Assembly (NCBI RefSeq): GCF_003730275.1
Contig: NZ_QTTA01000003.1
Coordinates: 1 to 64,000 of the forward strand
Length of the DNA: 64,000 nucleotides
DNA from: Brevundimonas halotolerans
GTDB lineage: Bacteria; Pseudomonadota; Alphaproteobacteria; Caulobacterales; Caulobacteraceae
Direction of reading: 5' to 3'
Part shown: positions 45,401-54,465 of the stretch, in pieces
How positions within the stretch are numbered: the first letter of the stretch is position 1
How the letters are laid out: each line of letters starts with the position of its first letter
Position numbers and translations under genes: made by a program
Notes under the pieces: model-generated
Databases searched by the model: none
What the model was told of the DNA's origin: nothing
What the model saw: the letters and a program-made list of their open reading frames with translations, nothing else

Positions 45401-47378
45401 GCCGGTTCAGTCCGTCGCTTTCCGTCAGGCCCGACCAGACGGCGGCAACCGCAGATTCGAACGGCGCCTTGATGGAGTCGAAGCTCAGCTTCTCGCCGCG
45501 CGGGTCCTCCAGCAGAAACTCATGGATATGGATGGGCATGTCGCCCTGGGGTCGGACGGCATGGCCCCACTCCTCAAGCGTCTTGAGCCCCATATCGGCC
45601 AGCACCGGAAGGACGTCCGACAGCGGAACAGGATTGCCACGGTGATAGAGCTTGAAGCGGAACTGAAGCGGGCTGTCCTCGGTCGTGCGGAAGGCGCGGA
45701 CGGCGATCGGCTCACCGCCGTCACGCTCGCCGGTGCCGTTCAGCTGGTCGAACCGTTCAAGATCGATGACCGCTTCGGCTGCTGTATAGCGGTCGCGATA
45801 GGCGGTCCCGAAGGCTTCGGTCCAGCGGGTGCTGAGCGGGCCGACGGCGACGTCGTCCACCCCGGCGGCGCGCAGGGCGGCCTCGAACCGCTCGGGCCAG
45901 CCCCGCCCGGCCTCGGCCACCTCGGCTTCAAGGGCCACGGGGTCGGGCGTCGGGTGCTCTCCGGGCGTCACGCCGATGATGTAGTGGATGCGCACCAGCG
46001 GGGCGTCGGACAGCTGCGGATACCAGGCCGACAGGCGTCCGCCCCAGGCCCGGGCGAGGATCCGGCCGATCCGTTCGCGCAGGGAAGCGTGGAAGCGCTC
46101 GCGCGGGATGAAGGCCAGAATCGAGATGAAGCGGTCGAACGGATCAGTCCGGGTGAACAGCCGAATGCGCGGACGGTCATAGAGGTGCAGAATGCCGAGC
46201 GCGATCGGCAGCAACTCGTCCTCGGTGATCTGGAACAGCTCGTCGCGGGGGTAATTCTCGAGGATGTTCTTCAGGCGTTTGTGGCTGTGGCCGCTGCCAG
46301 CCTTGCCGGCCCGCTTGAGCGCATTCTCGACCTTGCGCCGGACCAGCGGTACCTGGGAGGCCACCCGGTCATAGGCCTCGGCCGTGAACAGGCCGACAAA
46401 GCGGGTCTCACCCGACGGACGGCCATCCGTCCCGAACCGTTTGACACCGATATAGTCCATATAGGCCCGGCGGTGGACGCGGGACCGGGCATTGGCCTTG
46501 GCCACGGTGACCGGGTCCGACAGATCCAGCTGGCGTTTCATCTGGCGGGTCAGGACGGCAGGCTCATTGGCGCGGCGCAGAACGGTGCGCTCGGGATCGC
46601 GCAGAACGCCCAGACCCTCGCCTGACTGGGAAAGCGGTGCCTCGGCCTCATAGCCGCCGTCCGCCGAGCGCGGATAGTCATAGTCGCGCGCGCCGAGGAA
46701 GACGAAATGGTCGTCGTTCAGCCAATTCAGGAAGGCCAGGGTCTCGGCCACGACTTCGGGATCGATGCCGGGAGGGTGGGCCTCCAGATGGGCGACGGAC
46801 TGGGCCATCAGCTCGCGCATGGCGCCATGGTCGGCGGTGGCCGACGCGACGTCCGACAGGGTGGCGGCGAGGCCTTCGCCAAGGCAGTCGCGCCGCTCCT
46901 GCGGCAGCGGGTCCATCACAACGATGATGACCGACTCGCGCGACTGTCCGGCGCCGGCCTTGCGCTGTCCGTCAGCGTCGCGCGTGACATCGGCAATCGG
47001 GTGGAACATGGCGCGCACGGAGACGCCGGTCTCGGCCAGTTCTCCCATGACGCTGTCGACGAGGAAGGGCCGGTCGTCCTGAACGATCAGGATGCGGTCA
47101 AAGGCGGTGGTGCGGCCATCCGCCCCGTGCAGGGGGCCGACCTGGATGCGGGCCGGCTCGCCGGCCTGCCGGACGGCTGCGGTGGTCCAGGCCTCGGCGA
47201 GAAGGGCGGCGAGGTCCTCCAGCGCAATCTCGGGTGTCTCGTCGGAGTCGTAGTCTTCCAGCGCCTCGGCCAGAAAGCCCTTGACCAGGGCATCGGCCTT
47301 TTCGCCCGCTGCCTTTTCAAACCCCTTGCACAGGATCTCTAGGGAGGGGGCGGTGGAGGACGGGGCGTCGCGGGACAT
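42459..47378 (-). CDS. gdhB: NAD-specific glutamate dehydrogenase, large (180-kDa) type
   Basis: 1639 residues, typical for the GDH_180 class. The N-terminal half carries ACT-like regulatory domains (around [20 protein letters not shown]); the catalytic core lies in the C-terminal half, with [42 protein letters not shown] (active-site Lys), [16 protein letters not shown] and [20 protein letters not shown]. It oxidatively deaminates glutamate to 2-oxoglutarate, serving glutamate/histidine catabolism; in Caulobacter this enzyme (GdhZ) also couples nutrition to cell division. Single gene with usp downstream. Confidence 0.95.
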   Translation of the reverse strand: [1639 protein letters not shown]

Positions 47379-47497
47379 GCGAATAGGGTCTCGATGGCGC
47401 GGCTCATCACCGCCTGGATGACCCTGATGACTAGATCGGTGCGCGCCAAAGGGAAAGCCCGGAAACGGCGCGAACGGGACCTCCCTGACACAGCAAA

Positions 47498-47523
47498 GCC
47501 GGGCTCGCCTGCGCGAGCCCGGC
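47498..47523 (-). terminator. Terminator of the outer-membrane protein gene
   Basis: A perfect 10-bp stem GCCGGGCTCG/CGAGCCCGGC with a 6-nt loop lies 29 bp after the stop of the minus-strand OMP gene. On that strand it is followed by TTTGCTG. Confidence 0.7.
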
Positions 47524-47551
47524 CCTTCCGGGATTTAACCGGTGTCCAGCT

Positions 47552-48400
47552 TTAGAAGCGGACGTTCATACCCAGACGGAAGCCGTGGTAATCAAAGTCG
47601 CCGTTGCTGCGGGCGATGTCGGTACCGGCCGTGTTGGGCGGCAGGATGAAGGGGTTGGTCGGCCCGGCCGTACCCGGCCCGGCGCGCACAACGTAATCGC
47701 CCGCTTCGAGGCTGGTGTAGAGATACTCTCCGACCAGCGACAGATTGGGGGCCAGCTTCCATTCCATGCCGGCGCCGAACTGATAGCCGTCGGCATCGTC
47801 CTCGCTGGTCTGTTCGGTGAAGCTGTTGGCACCATTGGTGGTGAAGAAGCTGTTCTGGATCTTGCCGTAGGCAACGCCGCCAGTGCCGTAGACCAGAACC
47901 GGGCCCATGGCGTAGCCGATACGGGCGCGTAGGGCGGCCGTGTGTTCCAGGTCGCGGGTCATGATGTAGGAGGCGGGGGTGGTGCTGAACGAGGTCACGC
48001 TGTCGCGGGCGTCCGCTGCAGACACTTCACCCACGGCACCGACGACCCAGTTTCCGAACTGCATGTCATAGCCAATGCGGGCGCCACCCTCGACACCGCC
48101 ATCGTCCTTCGAACAGCGCGCACCCGGCGTCGAACCGTTGGCCGCGTCGGGGCACGAACCCGGGCTGAAGGCGCTGTTGGTGGTGCCGTTCAGGACGACG
48201 GTGTCGTCGAACTCGCCGTCGAAGTCCCGATCGAAGACCAGGCTCTCATTGGCGTCATCCTGGGTTTCCATATAGCCGCCGTAAATGCCGATATAGGGGC
48301 CGCTCCAGTCGCTCGGGGCGGATTGCGCCAGGGCGGGGGTGGCCAGACCGGCAGCCAGAATCGCAGCCAGGGCCGCGCCGGTGTGCAGGGAGATTTTCAT
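47552..48400 (-). CDS. Outer-membrane beta-barrel protein (Omp25/OmpA-like porin family)
   Basis: 282 residues. A signal peptide is cleaved after residue 25 (TPALA|QSAPS), and a small barrel begins WSGPYIGIYGGYME, contains alternating aromatic strands (RIGYDMQFGNWVVGAVGEVS, RARIGYAMGPVLVYGTGGVAYG) and ends in GFRLGMNVRF, the C-terminal Phe of outer-membrane barrels. An inserted acidic loop holds a Cys pair (CPDAANGSTPGARC). The EcfG promoter upstream predicts induction in general stress. Function: structural or pore protein, not defined. Confidence 0.88.
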   Translation of the reverse strand: MKISLHTGAALAAILAAGLATPALAQSAPSDWSGPYIGIYGGYMETQDDANESLVFDRDFDGEFDDTVVLNGTTNSAFSPGSCPDAANGSTPGARCSKDDGGVEGGARIGYDMQFGNWVVGAVGEVSAADARDSVTSFSTTPASYIMTRDLEHTAALRARIGYAMGPVLVYGTGGVAYGKIQNSFFTTNGANSFTEQTSEDDADGYQFGAGMEWKLAPNLSLVGEYLYTSLEAGDYVVRAGPGTAGPTNPFILPPNTAGTDIARSNGDFDYHGFRLGMNVRF

Positions 48401-48470
48401 CCCGTTGTATCCTCTCGTTTAACCGGATGTCCCCACCCGGATGTGATCATGCTTCCCTCCCGGCAGACAC

Positions 48471-48495
48471 AACGGCAGCGAGGCTGGGCTGTTCC
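48471..48495 (-). promoter_or_regulatory. EcfG-type general-stress promoter of the outer-membrane protein gene
   Basis: On the minus strand GGAAC is followed after exactly 16 bp by CGTT, 70 bp upstream of the OMP ATG. It has the same core and spacing as the site before the DUF883 operon. Confidence 0.7.
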
Positions 48496-48548
48496 CGGCT
48501 GTTTGGTGGTCGGGGCGATGTGTGGGACATTGGCAACACAGACGACTA

Positions 48549-48576
48549 AGGCCGCCGGGTTTTCACCCGACGGCCT
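48549..48576 (-). terminator. Terminator of the AI-2E-family permease gene
   Basis: A 12-bp stem (AGGCCGTCGGGT/ACCCGGCGGCCT on the minus strand, one U-G pair) with a stable GAAA tetraloop lies about 118 bp after the permease stop. It is followed by TTAGTCGTC. The rest of the 48401-48693 gap is G-rich spacer without a gene. Confidence 0.6.
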
Positions 48577-48693
48577 CTGTCTGGACGAACCCGGGAGGGG
48601 GAGGGGTCGTCCTCGGCGCCGCAGCCGGGGGAGGGGGAGGGAGGCCGCGGCGGTGATGGACAGGTGGTTTCCCCCCGCCCCCCTTTCAAGCCG

Positions 48694-49836
48694 TCAGTCG
48701 TCCGAAACGGAGGCGTCCGCCTGTGGCGCGTTGACGCGGGGTGAAGGGCGTTTGCGCGACAGGGTTTCCTCGCCGTCCGGATAGGGCTCGCCATCGCCCG
48801 ACATCAGGATGGCGATCCAGCGGCTGCCCTTGAACTCGGCCAGGATGGCCATCATCAGCACCGCCAGCGGCGTCGACAGGAACATGCCGATCACGCCCCA
48901 CAGCTTGCCCCACAGGGCCAGCGACAGCAGGACCACCACCGGGTCGATGTTCTGATTGTCGCCCTGCATGCGCGGCTGGATCCAGTTGCCGACAATGAAC
49001 AGCACGGCCTGCAGGCCGATCAACAGGATCAGCGCCGGCCAGTAGCTCTCGAACTGGACAAGGGCGAACATCGGCGGGGCCAGACCCGCGACGGCGCCGC
49101 CCAGGATCGGGATGAAGCCCACGACGAAGATGACAAAGGTCCAGAACTCGGCGTTCTGCAGGCCCACAGCCCGCATCAGCACCCAGGCCACGGCGCAGAT
49201 CATGATGCCGGTGACCGCCTGGACCCAGAGATAGCCCTCGACCCCCGACCGGATACGCTGAAACACGGCGCGGGCCTCGTGCCGGGTTTCGCGCACCGGG
49301 AACATGCCGACGATCTTGCGCTGGAAGCCCGCCTGGGCCGCGATCAGAAAGCCGAGATAGACGAGGACGAAAAAAGCGCCGCTGGCGACGTTCTGAACCT
49401 GCAGGGCGAAGTCGGCCACATAGCTGCGCAGATCGATGTCGCCGATCAGGTCCATGGCCGTCGGCGGGCTGGCCACTCCGAACAGGCCCGCCACATCATG
49501 AATGACCTGGTCGATCCGGGGGCCGAGCCGGGTGGAAACACCGGAAGCCTCGCCGAAGAAGCCCGCCGCCCCGTCCACGATGATGGCGATGGAGGCAAAG
49601 AAGCCGAGGATCACCAGCACCAGCGCCGCCACACCGGCCATATGGTCGCTCAACACCGTATTGTCGGCCACGAAGCGCTTGATGCCGTCGATCATGATCA
49701 ACAGGAAGATGGCCATGGCCAGCGGGGTCAGGATGTCCCGCAGCCAGAACAGGGCCGCACCCCCGGCCACGGCGGCCAGCAGCACCAGCGCATTGCGCGC
49801 GACAGCGGAGGTTGGAACGGCCATGGCGGACTTCAT
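48694..49836 (-). CDS. AI-2E family transporter/permease
   Basis: 380 residues from ATG (MKSAMAVPTS; ATG at 49824 is an alternative). About eight membrane helices occur in the 2-4-2 pattern of the AI-2E/PerM family: two at the N-terminus, a soluble region (about 100-150), then the others, including FVIFVVGFIPILGGAVAGLAPPMFAL and QAVLFIVGNWIQPRMQG with the signature PxLGG and Nxx-QP. The substrate is unproven; some members act as Na+/H+ antiporters rather than autoinducer transporters. Divergent from the HerA-like gene. Confidence 0.85.
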   Translation of the reverse strand: MKSAMAVPTSAVARNALVLLAAVAGGAALFWLRDILTPLAMAIFLLIMIDGIKRFVADNTVLSDHMAGVAALVLVILGFFASIAIIVDGAAGFFGEASGVSTRLGPRIDQVIHDVAGLFGVASPPTAMDLIGDIDLRSYVADFALQVQNVASGAFFVLVYLGFLIAAQAGFQRKIVGMFPVRETRHEARAVFQRIRSGVEGYLWVQAVTGIMICAVAWVLMRAVGLQNAEFWTFVIFVVGFIPILGGAVAGLAPPMFALVQFESYWPALILLIGLQAVLFIVGNWIQPRMQGDNQNIDPVVVLLSLALWGKLWGVIGMFLSTPLAVLMMAILAEFKGSRWIAILMSGDGEPYPDGEETLSRKRPSPRVNAPQADASVSDD

Positions 49837-49917
49837 GGGCCGGTTGTCCGGCTTCCGGGCGTTCCCGTCAATCGCGGTCTGGTCTATGTCATGTGACAGA
49901 CATTGCGAGGGCAGGGC

Positions 49918-51492
49918 ATGAGCGCGACGGACGGGCTGTTTCTGGGGTGGACCGAGGACGATGGCGAGGCCCATGCCCGTCACCTGCGGTTTGATCGCGC
50001 CAATCGCCACGGGGTCATCGCGGGCGCCACCGGCACCGGCAAGACGGTGACCCTGCAGATTCTGGCGCAAGGGTTTTCCGATGCCGGCGTCCCGGTGTTC
50101 TGCGCCGATGTGAAGGGCGACCTGTCGGGCATAGCGGTCGCCGGCACCCCCAGTGAGAAGCTGGTCGCCCGGGCCGAGGGCATGCAGCTGACGCTGACGC
50201 CCCGTGCCGCGCCGACCGTCTTCTGGGACCTGTATGGCGAGGCGGGTCATCCGGTCCGCACCACCGTCAGCGAGATCGGCCCCGTGTTGATGGCGCGCAT
50301 GCTGGGCCTGAACGAGGTGCAGGAGGGCGTGCTGAGCGTGGTCTTCCATGTGGCGGACACCGAGGGCCTGCTGCTGCTGGACCTCGACGACCTGCGCGCC
50401 CTGCTGGTCCATGTGGGCGAGAATGCCGAGCGGATCGGGCGCGAGGTCGGCCATGTGGCCCCCGCCTCGATCGCCGCCATCCAGCGGTCGCTGCTGCAGC
50501 TGGAACAGGAGGGCGGCAAGGCCTTCTTCGGCGAACCGGCGCTCAGGCTCGAGGATCTGATCCGCACCAGTCTGGACGGGCGGGGACAGGTCAATGTGCT
50601 GCACGCGGCCCGGCTGATGAACAGTCCGAGGCTCTATTCCGCCTTCCTGCTGTGGCTGCTGTCAGAGCTGTTCGAGCAGCTGCCCGAGATCGGCGATCCG
50701 GAAAAGCCGCGTCTGGTGTTCTTCTTTGACGAGGCCCACCTGCTGTTCGACGACACACCCAAGGCCCTGGTCGACAAGGTGGAACAGGTCGTGCGCCTGA
50801 TCCGGTCCAAGGGGGTCGGCGTCTATTTCGTCACCCAGAACCCGGCCGACATCCCCGACAGTGTGCTCAGCCAGCTGGGCAACCGCATCCAGCATGCGCT
50901 CAGGGCCTATACGCCCTCGGAACAGAAGGGCCTGAGGGCCGCGGCGGGCAGCTTCCGGCCCAATCCGGCGTTCGATACCAGCGAGGCCATTCCGGCGCTG
51001 GGCGTGGGTGAGGCCGTGGTCTCGACCCTCGACGAAAAGGGGGCGCCCTCGATGGTGGCCCGCACCAGGATCCGCCCGCCCGACAGTCGGCTGGGCCCCG
51101 CGACTGAGCCCGAGCGCGCCGCCGTCATGGCGGCCAGCCCCGTGCGCGGCGTCTATGACACCCCGGTCGACCGGGAGTCCGCCCACGAGATCCTGACCGC
51201 CCGTCGGGGTGAGGCGGATGCCGCCGAAGCCGAGGCCAAAGCCGCTGCGGACAAGGCCAAGGCCGATGCGCTGGCGGTGAAGGAGGCGGAAAAGGCTCGC
51301 ATCGTCCGCGAGAAGGAAGAGACCCGCATCCGCCGCGAGGCCGAACGCGAGGCCCGCGCCCGCGCCCCGGCCCGCCGCTCCACCCGGGAAACCCCGCTGG
51401 AGGCCGCGACCAAGTCCGTCCTGCGCACCGCCGGCTCAACCCTGACCCGCGAAATCCTGCGCGGCGTCCTGGGCGGGATGCGGCGGCGGTGA
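49918..51492 (+). CDS. HerA-like/DUF853 ATPase
   Basis: 524 residues from ATG with a GAGGGCAG ribosome-binding site. Walker A GATGTGKT (36-43) begins a DNA-translocase-type ATPase; [26 protein letters not shown] (Walker B) and [27 protein letters not shown] (sensor/arginine region) follow. A charged helical region near residues 425-485 ([15 protein letters not shown]) and a basic C-terminus close the protein. Members are named YjgR/DUF853. No NurA nuclease is adjacent, so a DNA-end-processing pair is not supported. It overlaps the start of the next small gene by one base. Confidence 0.85.
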   Translation: MSATDGLFLGWTEDDGEAHARHLRFDRANRHGVIAGATGTGKTVTLQILAQGFSDAGVPVFCADVKGDLSGIAVAGTPSEKLVARAEGMQLTLTPRAAPTVFWDLYGEAGHPVRTTVSEIGPVLMARMLGLNEVQEGVLSVVFHVADTEGLLLLDLDDLRALLVHVGENAERIGREVGHVAPASIAAIQRSLLQLEQEGGKAFFGEPALRLEDLIRTSLDGRGQVNVLHAARLMNSPRLYSAFLLWLLSELFEQLPEIGDPEKPRLVFFFDEAHLLFDDTPKALVDKVEQVVRLIRSKGVGVYFVTQNPADIPDSVLSQLGNRIQHALRAYTPSEQKGLRAAAGSFRPNPAFDTSEAIPALGVGEAVVSTLDEKGAPSMVARTRIRPPDSRLGPATEPERAAVMAASPVRGVYDTPVDRESAHEILTARRGEADAAEAEAKAAADKAKADALAVKEAEKARIVREKEETRIRREAEREARARAPARRSTRETPLEAATKSVLRTAGSTLTREILRGVLGGMRRR

Positions 51493-51950
51493 TGGAGGAT
51501 TTCGTCGAACGGCACGCCGTCCTGATCGCCGCCTTCCCCGTTTTGTGGATTGGGGCCATCGTAACGGCATCCGCTGTTTTTCGCAGGCAGCGCGGCAAGC
51601 GCATCTTTGCGACGAGTCCCGACAGCTGCATCTTCGAGGAAAATCGCACGTCGGGGCGTGAGCTGGGAGGCATCCGCGCGCTAGGCGTAGCATCCAACGC
51701 ACTGAAGGTCTGCGTCACCCGGGATACATTGTACGTTATGCCGTGTTTCCCGTTCTCCCTGATGTTCATGCCCGAAATCTGGGGCCTGGATCATGAGATC
51801 AAGCTGCGCCGGGTACGGACGATAGAGGAGCGATCGGGGCTGTTCGGCCGTTCCCTGGTTGTGCACCTCGCCGATGACAAACGGATCGAACTTCGACTCC
51901 GAGACCCCGACGGCTTCCGGCACGCCATCCAGTCAGCAGGGCGAACCTAG
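51492..51950 (+). CDS. Small membrane protein of unknown function
   Basis: 152 residues. One N-terminal transmembrane helix (about residues 8-30, VLIAAFPVLWIGAIVTASAVF) is followed by a basic segment and a soluble domain with GVASNALKVCVTRDTLYVMPCFPFSLMFMPEIWGLDHEIKL and RSLVVHLADDKRIELRLRDPDGF, a beta-rich pattern resembling PH-like (bPH/YdbT-type) membrane-associated domains. That resemblance is an impression only. ATG chosen at the TGATG overlap with the HerA-like gene; GTG 3 bp earlier is an alternative. Its codon use looks less GC-rich than its neighbours. Confidence 0.6.
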   Translation: MEDFVERHAVLIAAFPVLWIGAIVTASAVFRRQRGKRIFATSPDSCIFEENRTSGRELGGIRALGVASNALKVCVTRDTLYVMPCFPFSLMFMPEIWGLDHEIKLRRVRTIEERSGLFGRSLVVHLADDKRIELRLRDPDGFRHAIQSAGRT

Positions 51951-53062
51951 AATCGGGGCACCAGCCGCCACATCCTGAGGGGGTGGCGGACCGCCCCGGC
52001 TTCCTGGCCCGCAGCCCCTCCCCGGCCCATATAGAGGTCGGCGCGGACCGGGCCGCGGATGGCCGAGCCGGTGTCGAGTGCCATGACCAGACCGCGATAG
52101 CTGGCGCGGGCGCCGATCAGATTGCCGCCGTCGGCCTCGATCCAGACCGGCTCGCCATAGGTCCAGTGGGAGGGATCAACGGCAATGGCGCGACGTGCCG
52201 GCAGGGGGATGCCTGCAGCCCCCGCCGGATGGCCGCCGTCGTCGGCATCCATGCGGAAAAAGATGTAGCGGGGATTGAGCGCCATCACCGCCCGCGCCTC
52301 GGGCCCCCGGTGGGCGGCCAGCCAGCCCCGGATGGCGTCGCCCGAGGTGCCGTTCGGTGGCAGCAGGCCCTGATCCGCCATGGGCCGGGCGATGCCGACG
52401 AAGGGATGGCCATTGTCGGCGGCATAGGCGGCCCGGGCGCGAGATCCGTCGGCAAAGGTCAGATAGCCCGAGCCCTGGATCTGCAGGAAGAACAGGTCCT
52501 CGGCCCGCATCCAGCCGAGAATCTCATAGGATGACGCATTGGCCTCGATCGTCGCCCGGTCGTCCAGCCGGTCGCCGCGCTGCCATCCGGCGGGCCGGGC
52601 CAGCACCGGGGCGTCATAATCGGCGTCGGGGGCGCGGCGGGCCTCATATTCCGGTGCAAAATAGCTCGTCAGCAGGGCGCGGGACGGCTCCGGGGCAACA
52701 GCCTCGACCGCGACGAACCGGCGTTCCAGAAAGGCGCGGGCCTCGCTGGGCGTGGGACGCCTCGCCACAAGGGTCCGCGCCTCGGCACAAATAGCCTGCC
52801 AGATCGGGTCGCGGCGGGCGCTGCAGCCCGTCGAATAGGCGATCAGGGCTGTCAGATGGTCTTCCTGATCCCAACCGGGCAAGGCCGCGACCGGCAGGCT
52901 TTCCGGTCTGGGAGGGGGCGGCGGATGCGGGAACTCAAACTCGCTGACCGGGGGCACCGGAAGGGGCGGCGCGGACGGCTCGGGCGCGCTGGCACAGGCC
53001 GAGACGAGGGCGGCCAGCAGAAGGGCCGCGACCGCACCCGCCCGACCGGCCGTCGCCATCAT
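51947..53062 (-). CDS. mltA: Membrane-bound lytic murein transglycosylase A
   Basis: 371 residues from ATG. A lipoprotein signal peptide ends in VSAC (Cys 23), then a proline-rich linker (PPPPPRPESLP). The MltA domain contains LTSYFAPEYEARRA and GWMRAEDLFFLQIQGSGYLTFADG; the C-terminal 3D domain has VMALDTGSAIRGPVRADLYMG with the conserved catalytic Asp. It cleaves glycan strands with 1,6-anhydro formation at the outer membrane. The start overlaps the stop of the Tim44-like gene. The 4-bp convergent overlap with the small membrane gene is unremarkable. Confidence 0.95.
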   Translation of the reverse strand: MMATAGRAGAVAALLLAALVSACASAPEPSAPPLPVPPVSEFEFPHPPPPPRPESLPVAALPGWDQEDHLTALIAYSTGCSARRDPIWQAICAEARTLVARRPTPSEARAFLERRFVAVEAVAPEPSRALLTSYFAPEYEARRAPDADYDAPVLARPAGWQRGDRLDDRATIEANASSYEILGWMRAEDLFFLQIQGSGYLTFADGSRARAAYAADNGHPFVGIARPMADQGLLPPNGTSGDAIRGWLAAHRGPEARAVMALNPRYIFFRMDADDGGHPAGAAGIPLPARRAIAVDPSHWTYGEPVWIEADGGNLIGARASYRGLVMALDTGSAIRGPVRADLYMGRGGAAGQEAGAVRHPLRMWRLVPRF

Positions 53063-53694
53063 GCGGTGGCGGGCTCCACCCGGGCCAGCACCCAATTGGG
53101 ATCGCTGGCGTTCAGCGGGCGCTCGAAGGTCCAGAGTTCGGCGGTGCGGCGCTCCTCGACGCGCGGCTCTGCCTCGACGGCGCTGATGGTCTGCTTCAGT
53201 TCCGACAGGAAGCGTACCTTGGCCACGGCCTTGTCGCCCTGGACCGTCGCCAGTTCCAGATCGGCGCGCGGGACGTGGGGAAACTCGACCCGTTCCTGTT
53301 CGCCGCGGGCCTCCCGGTCGGCCATGCCGGCCTCAAACGAGGTCATGACGACCGAGGTCAGCAAAGGCTTCAGGGCCTCGCGGTCGCCTTCGGCATAGCC
53401 GCGGACGATGGTCTCATGGGCCTGACGGGCCCCGTCGAGGAAGCGGTGGGGGTCAAAGGCGGGATCGCGGGCCTTCAGACCGGCGATAGCCGCAAGGGTC
53501 GCGGAATCGAGGGCGGGTCCCGCCGCCGCCTGCCCGGCCTGCGGCGCATCGGCCGCTTCAGGCGCGCCCTTCGGCCGGGCACGGGCATCCTCTTCCGGCT
53601 GGCGGCCGACCTTCTTGCCCAGCACATTGTACAGCTGGAACAGCACCACGGCCGCGATCACGGCAAACAGGATGATCTGGAATTGAGGATTCAC
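53059..53694 (-). CDS. Tim44-like domain protein
   Basis: 211 residues from GTG (VNPQFQIILFAVIAAVVLFQLYNVLGKK). One N-terminal membrane helix is followed by an acidic linker and the Tim44/mL45 lumenal domain (AIAGLKARDPAFDPHRFLDGARQAHETIVRGYAEGDREALKPLLTSVV). In alphaproteobacteria such proteins bind membranes or associate with import or assembly machineries. The Tim44-mltA pairing near the origin is conserved in Caulobacteraceae. It overlaps mltA and is divergent from secB. Confidence 0.9.
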   Translation of the reverse strand: MNPQFQIILFAVIAAVVLFQLYNVLGKKVGRQPEEDARARPKGAPEAADAPQAGQAAAGPALDSATLAAIAGLKARDPAFDPHRFLDGARQAHETIVRGYAEGDREALKPLLTSVVMTSFEAGMADREARGEQERVEFPHVPRADLELATVQGDKAVAKVRFLSELKQTISAVEAEPRVEERRTAELWTFERPLNASDPNWVLARVEPATA

Positions 53695-53912
53695 GTCGGG
53701 TCCGGGTCTGGCGCCACCGAAGGTGCGGCGCTTGGCCCTGAGGATTAGGGATTGCCGGGGCCCCATGCAAGGCGGCCCGGCCTCGCGCCCCTGCACCGCT
53801 GCCCCCCGGGGGTGCGTGACATTGCCGGCCCGCGCCCGCCATGCTAGTCGCCCCGCCTTCAAGCCGCCGATGCGGCCCGAGCTCTCATCGATCCAGGAAG
53901 ACCTGTCCGCGC

Positions 53913-54446
53913 ATGACCGATTCCACGCCTCCCGCCCCCAATGGCGACACCCCGAACGGCTCGACCGAAACGCCGGTGCAGCCGGGCCAGCCCGCCCTGC
54001 CGGGCTTTCGCATCATGGCCCAGTATGTGCGCGACTTCTCGTTCGAGAACCCGCGCGCGCCGGAGAGCCTGAAGGTCGAGGGTCGCCCCAATATCGATCT
54101 CGGCGTCGAGATGAACGCCCAGGGCCGTCAGGACGGCCTGTTCGAGGTGGAGCTGAAGCTGTCGGTCAAGGCCACCAGCGAAGACAAGCCGGTGTTTCAG
54201 GTCGAGCTGGTCTATGGCGGCCTGTTCCAGCTGATGAATGTCGCGGAGAAGGACATCGAGCCGCTGCTGCTGATCGAGTGCCCGCGCTATCTGTTCCCCT
54301 TCGCGCGCGAGACCATCGCCAAGGCGACGTCGGACGGCGGCTTCTATCCGCCCTTCCTGATGGAGCCGATCGACTTCACCGCCATCTATACCCAGCGTCA
54401 GGCCCAGGTCGCGCGCGGCGCCTCGACCCCTCCCGGTCAGGCCTGA
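53913..54446 (+). CDS. secB: Protein-export chaperone SecB
   Basis: 177 residues from ATG ([14 protein letters not shown]). An acidic, Pro-rich N-terminal stretch (to about residue 30) is longer than in E. coli. The core has [51 protein letters not shown] and [18 protein letters not shown]. SecB keeps precursors unfolded and delivers them to SecA. It is convergent with dnaQ across 19 bp; the divergent Tim44 gene lies 218 bp upstream. Confidence 0.96.
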   Translation: MTDSTPPAPNGDTPNGSTETPVQPGQPALPGFRIMAQYVRDFSFENPRAPESLKVEGRPNIDLGVEMNAQGRQDGLFEVELKLSVKATSEDKPVFQVELVYGGLFQLMNVAEKDIEPLLLIECPRYLFPFARETIAKATSDGGFYPPFLMEPIDFTAIYTQRQAQVARGASTPPGQA

Positions 54447-54465
54447 GCCCTTCTGAACGGAGCGA

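Noticed and set aside
49837-49917. GGAAC in the AI-2E/HerA divergent gap as an EcfG promoter
   Set aside because: No CGTT occurs at 16-17 bp spacing.
49918-51492. HerA-like ATPase as part of a HerA-NurA or defence system
   Set aside because: No nuclease, SIR2 or other partner gene is adjacent; the neighbours are a small membrane protein and mltA.
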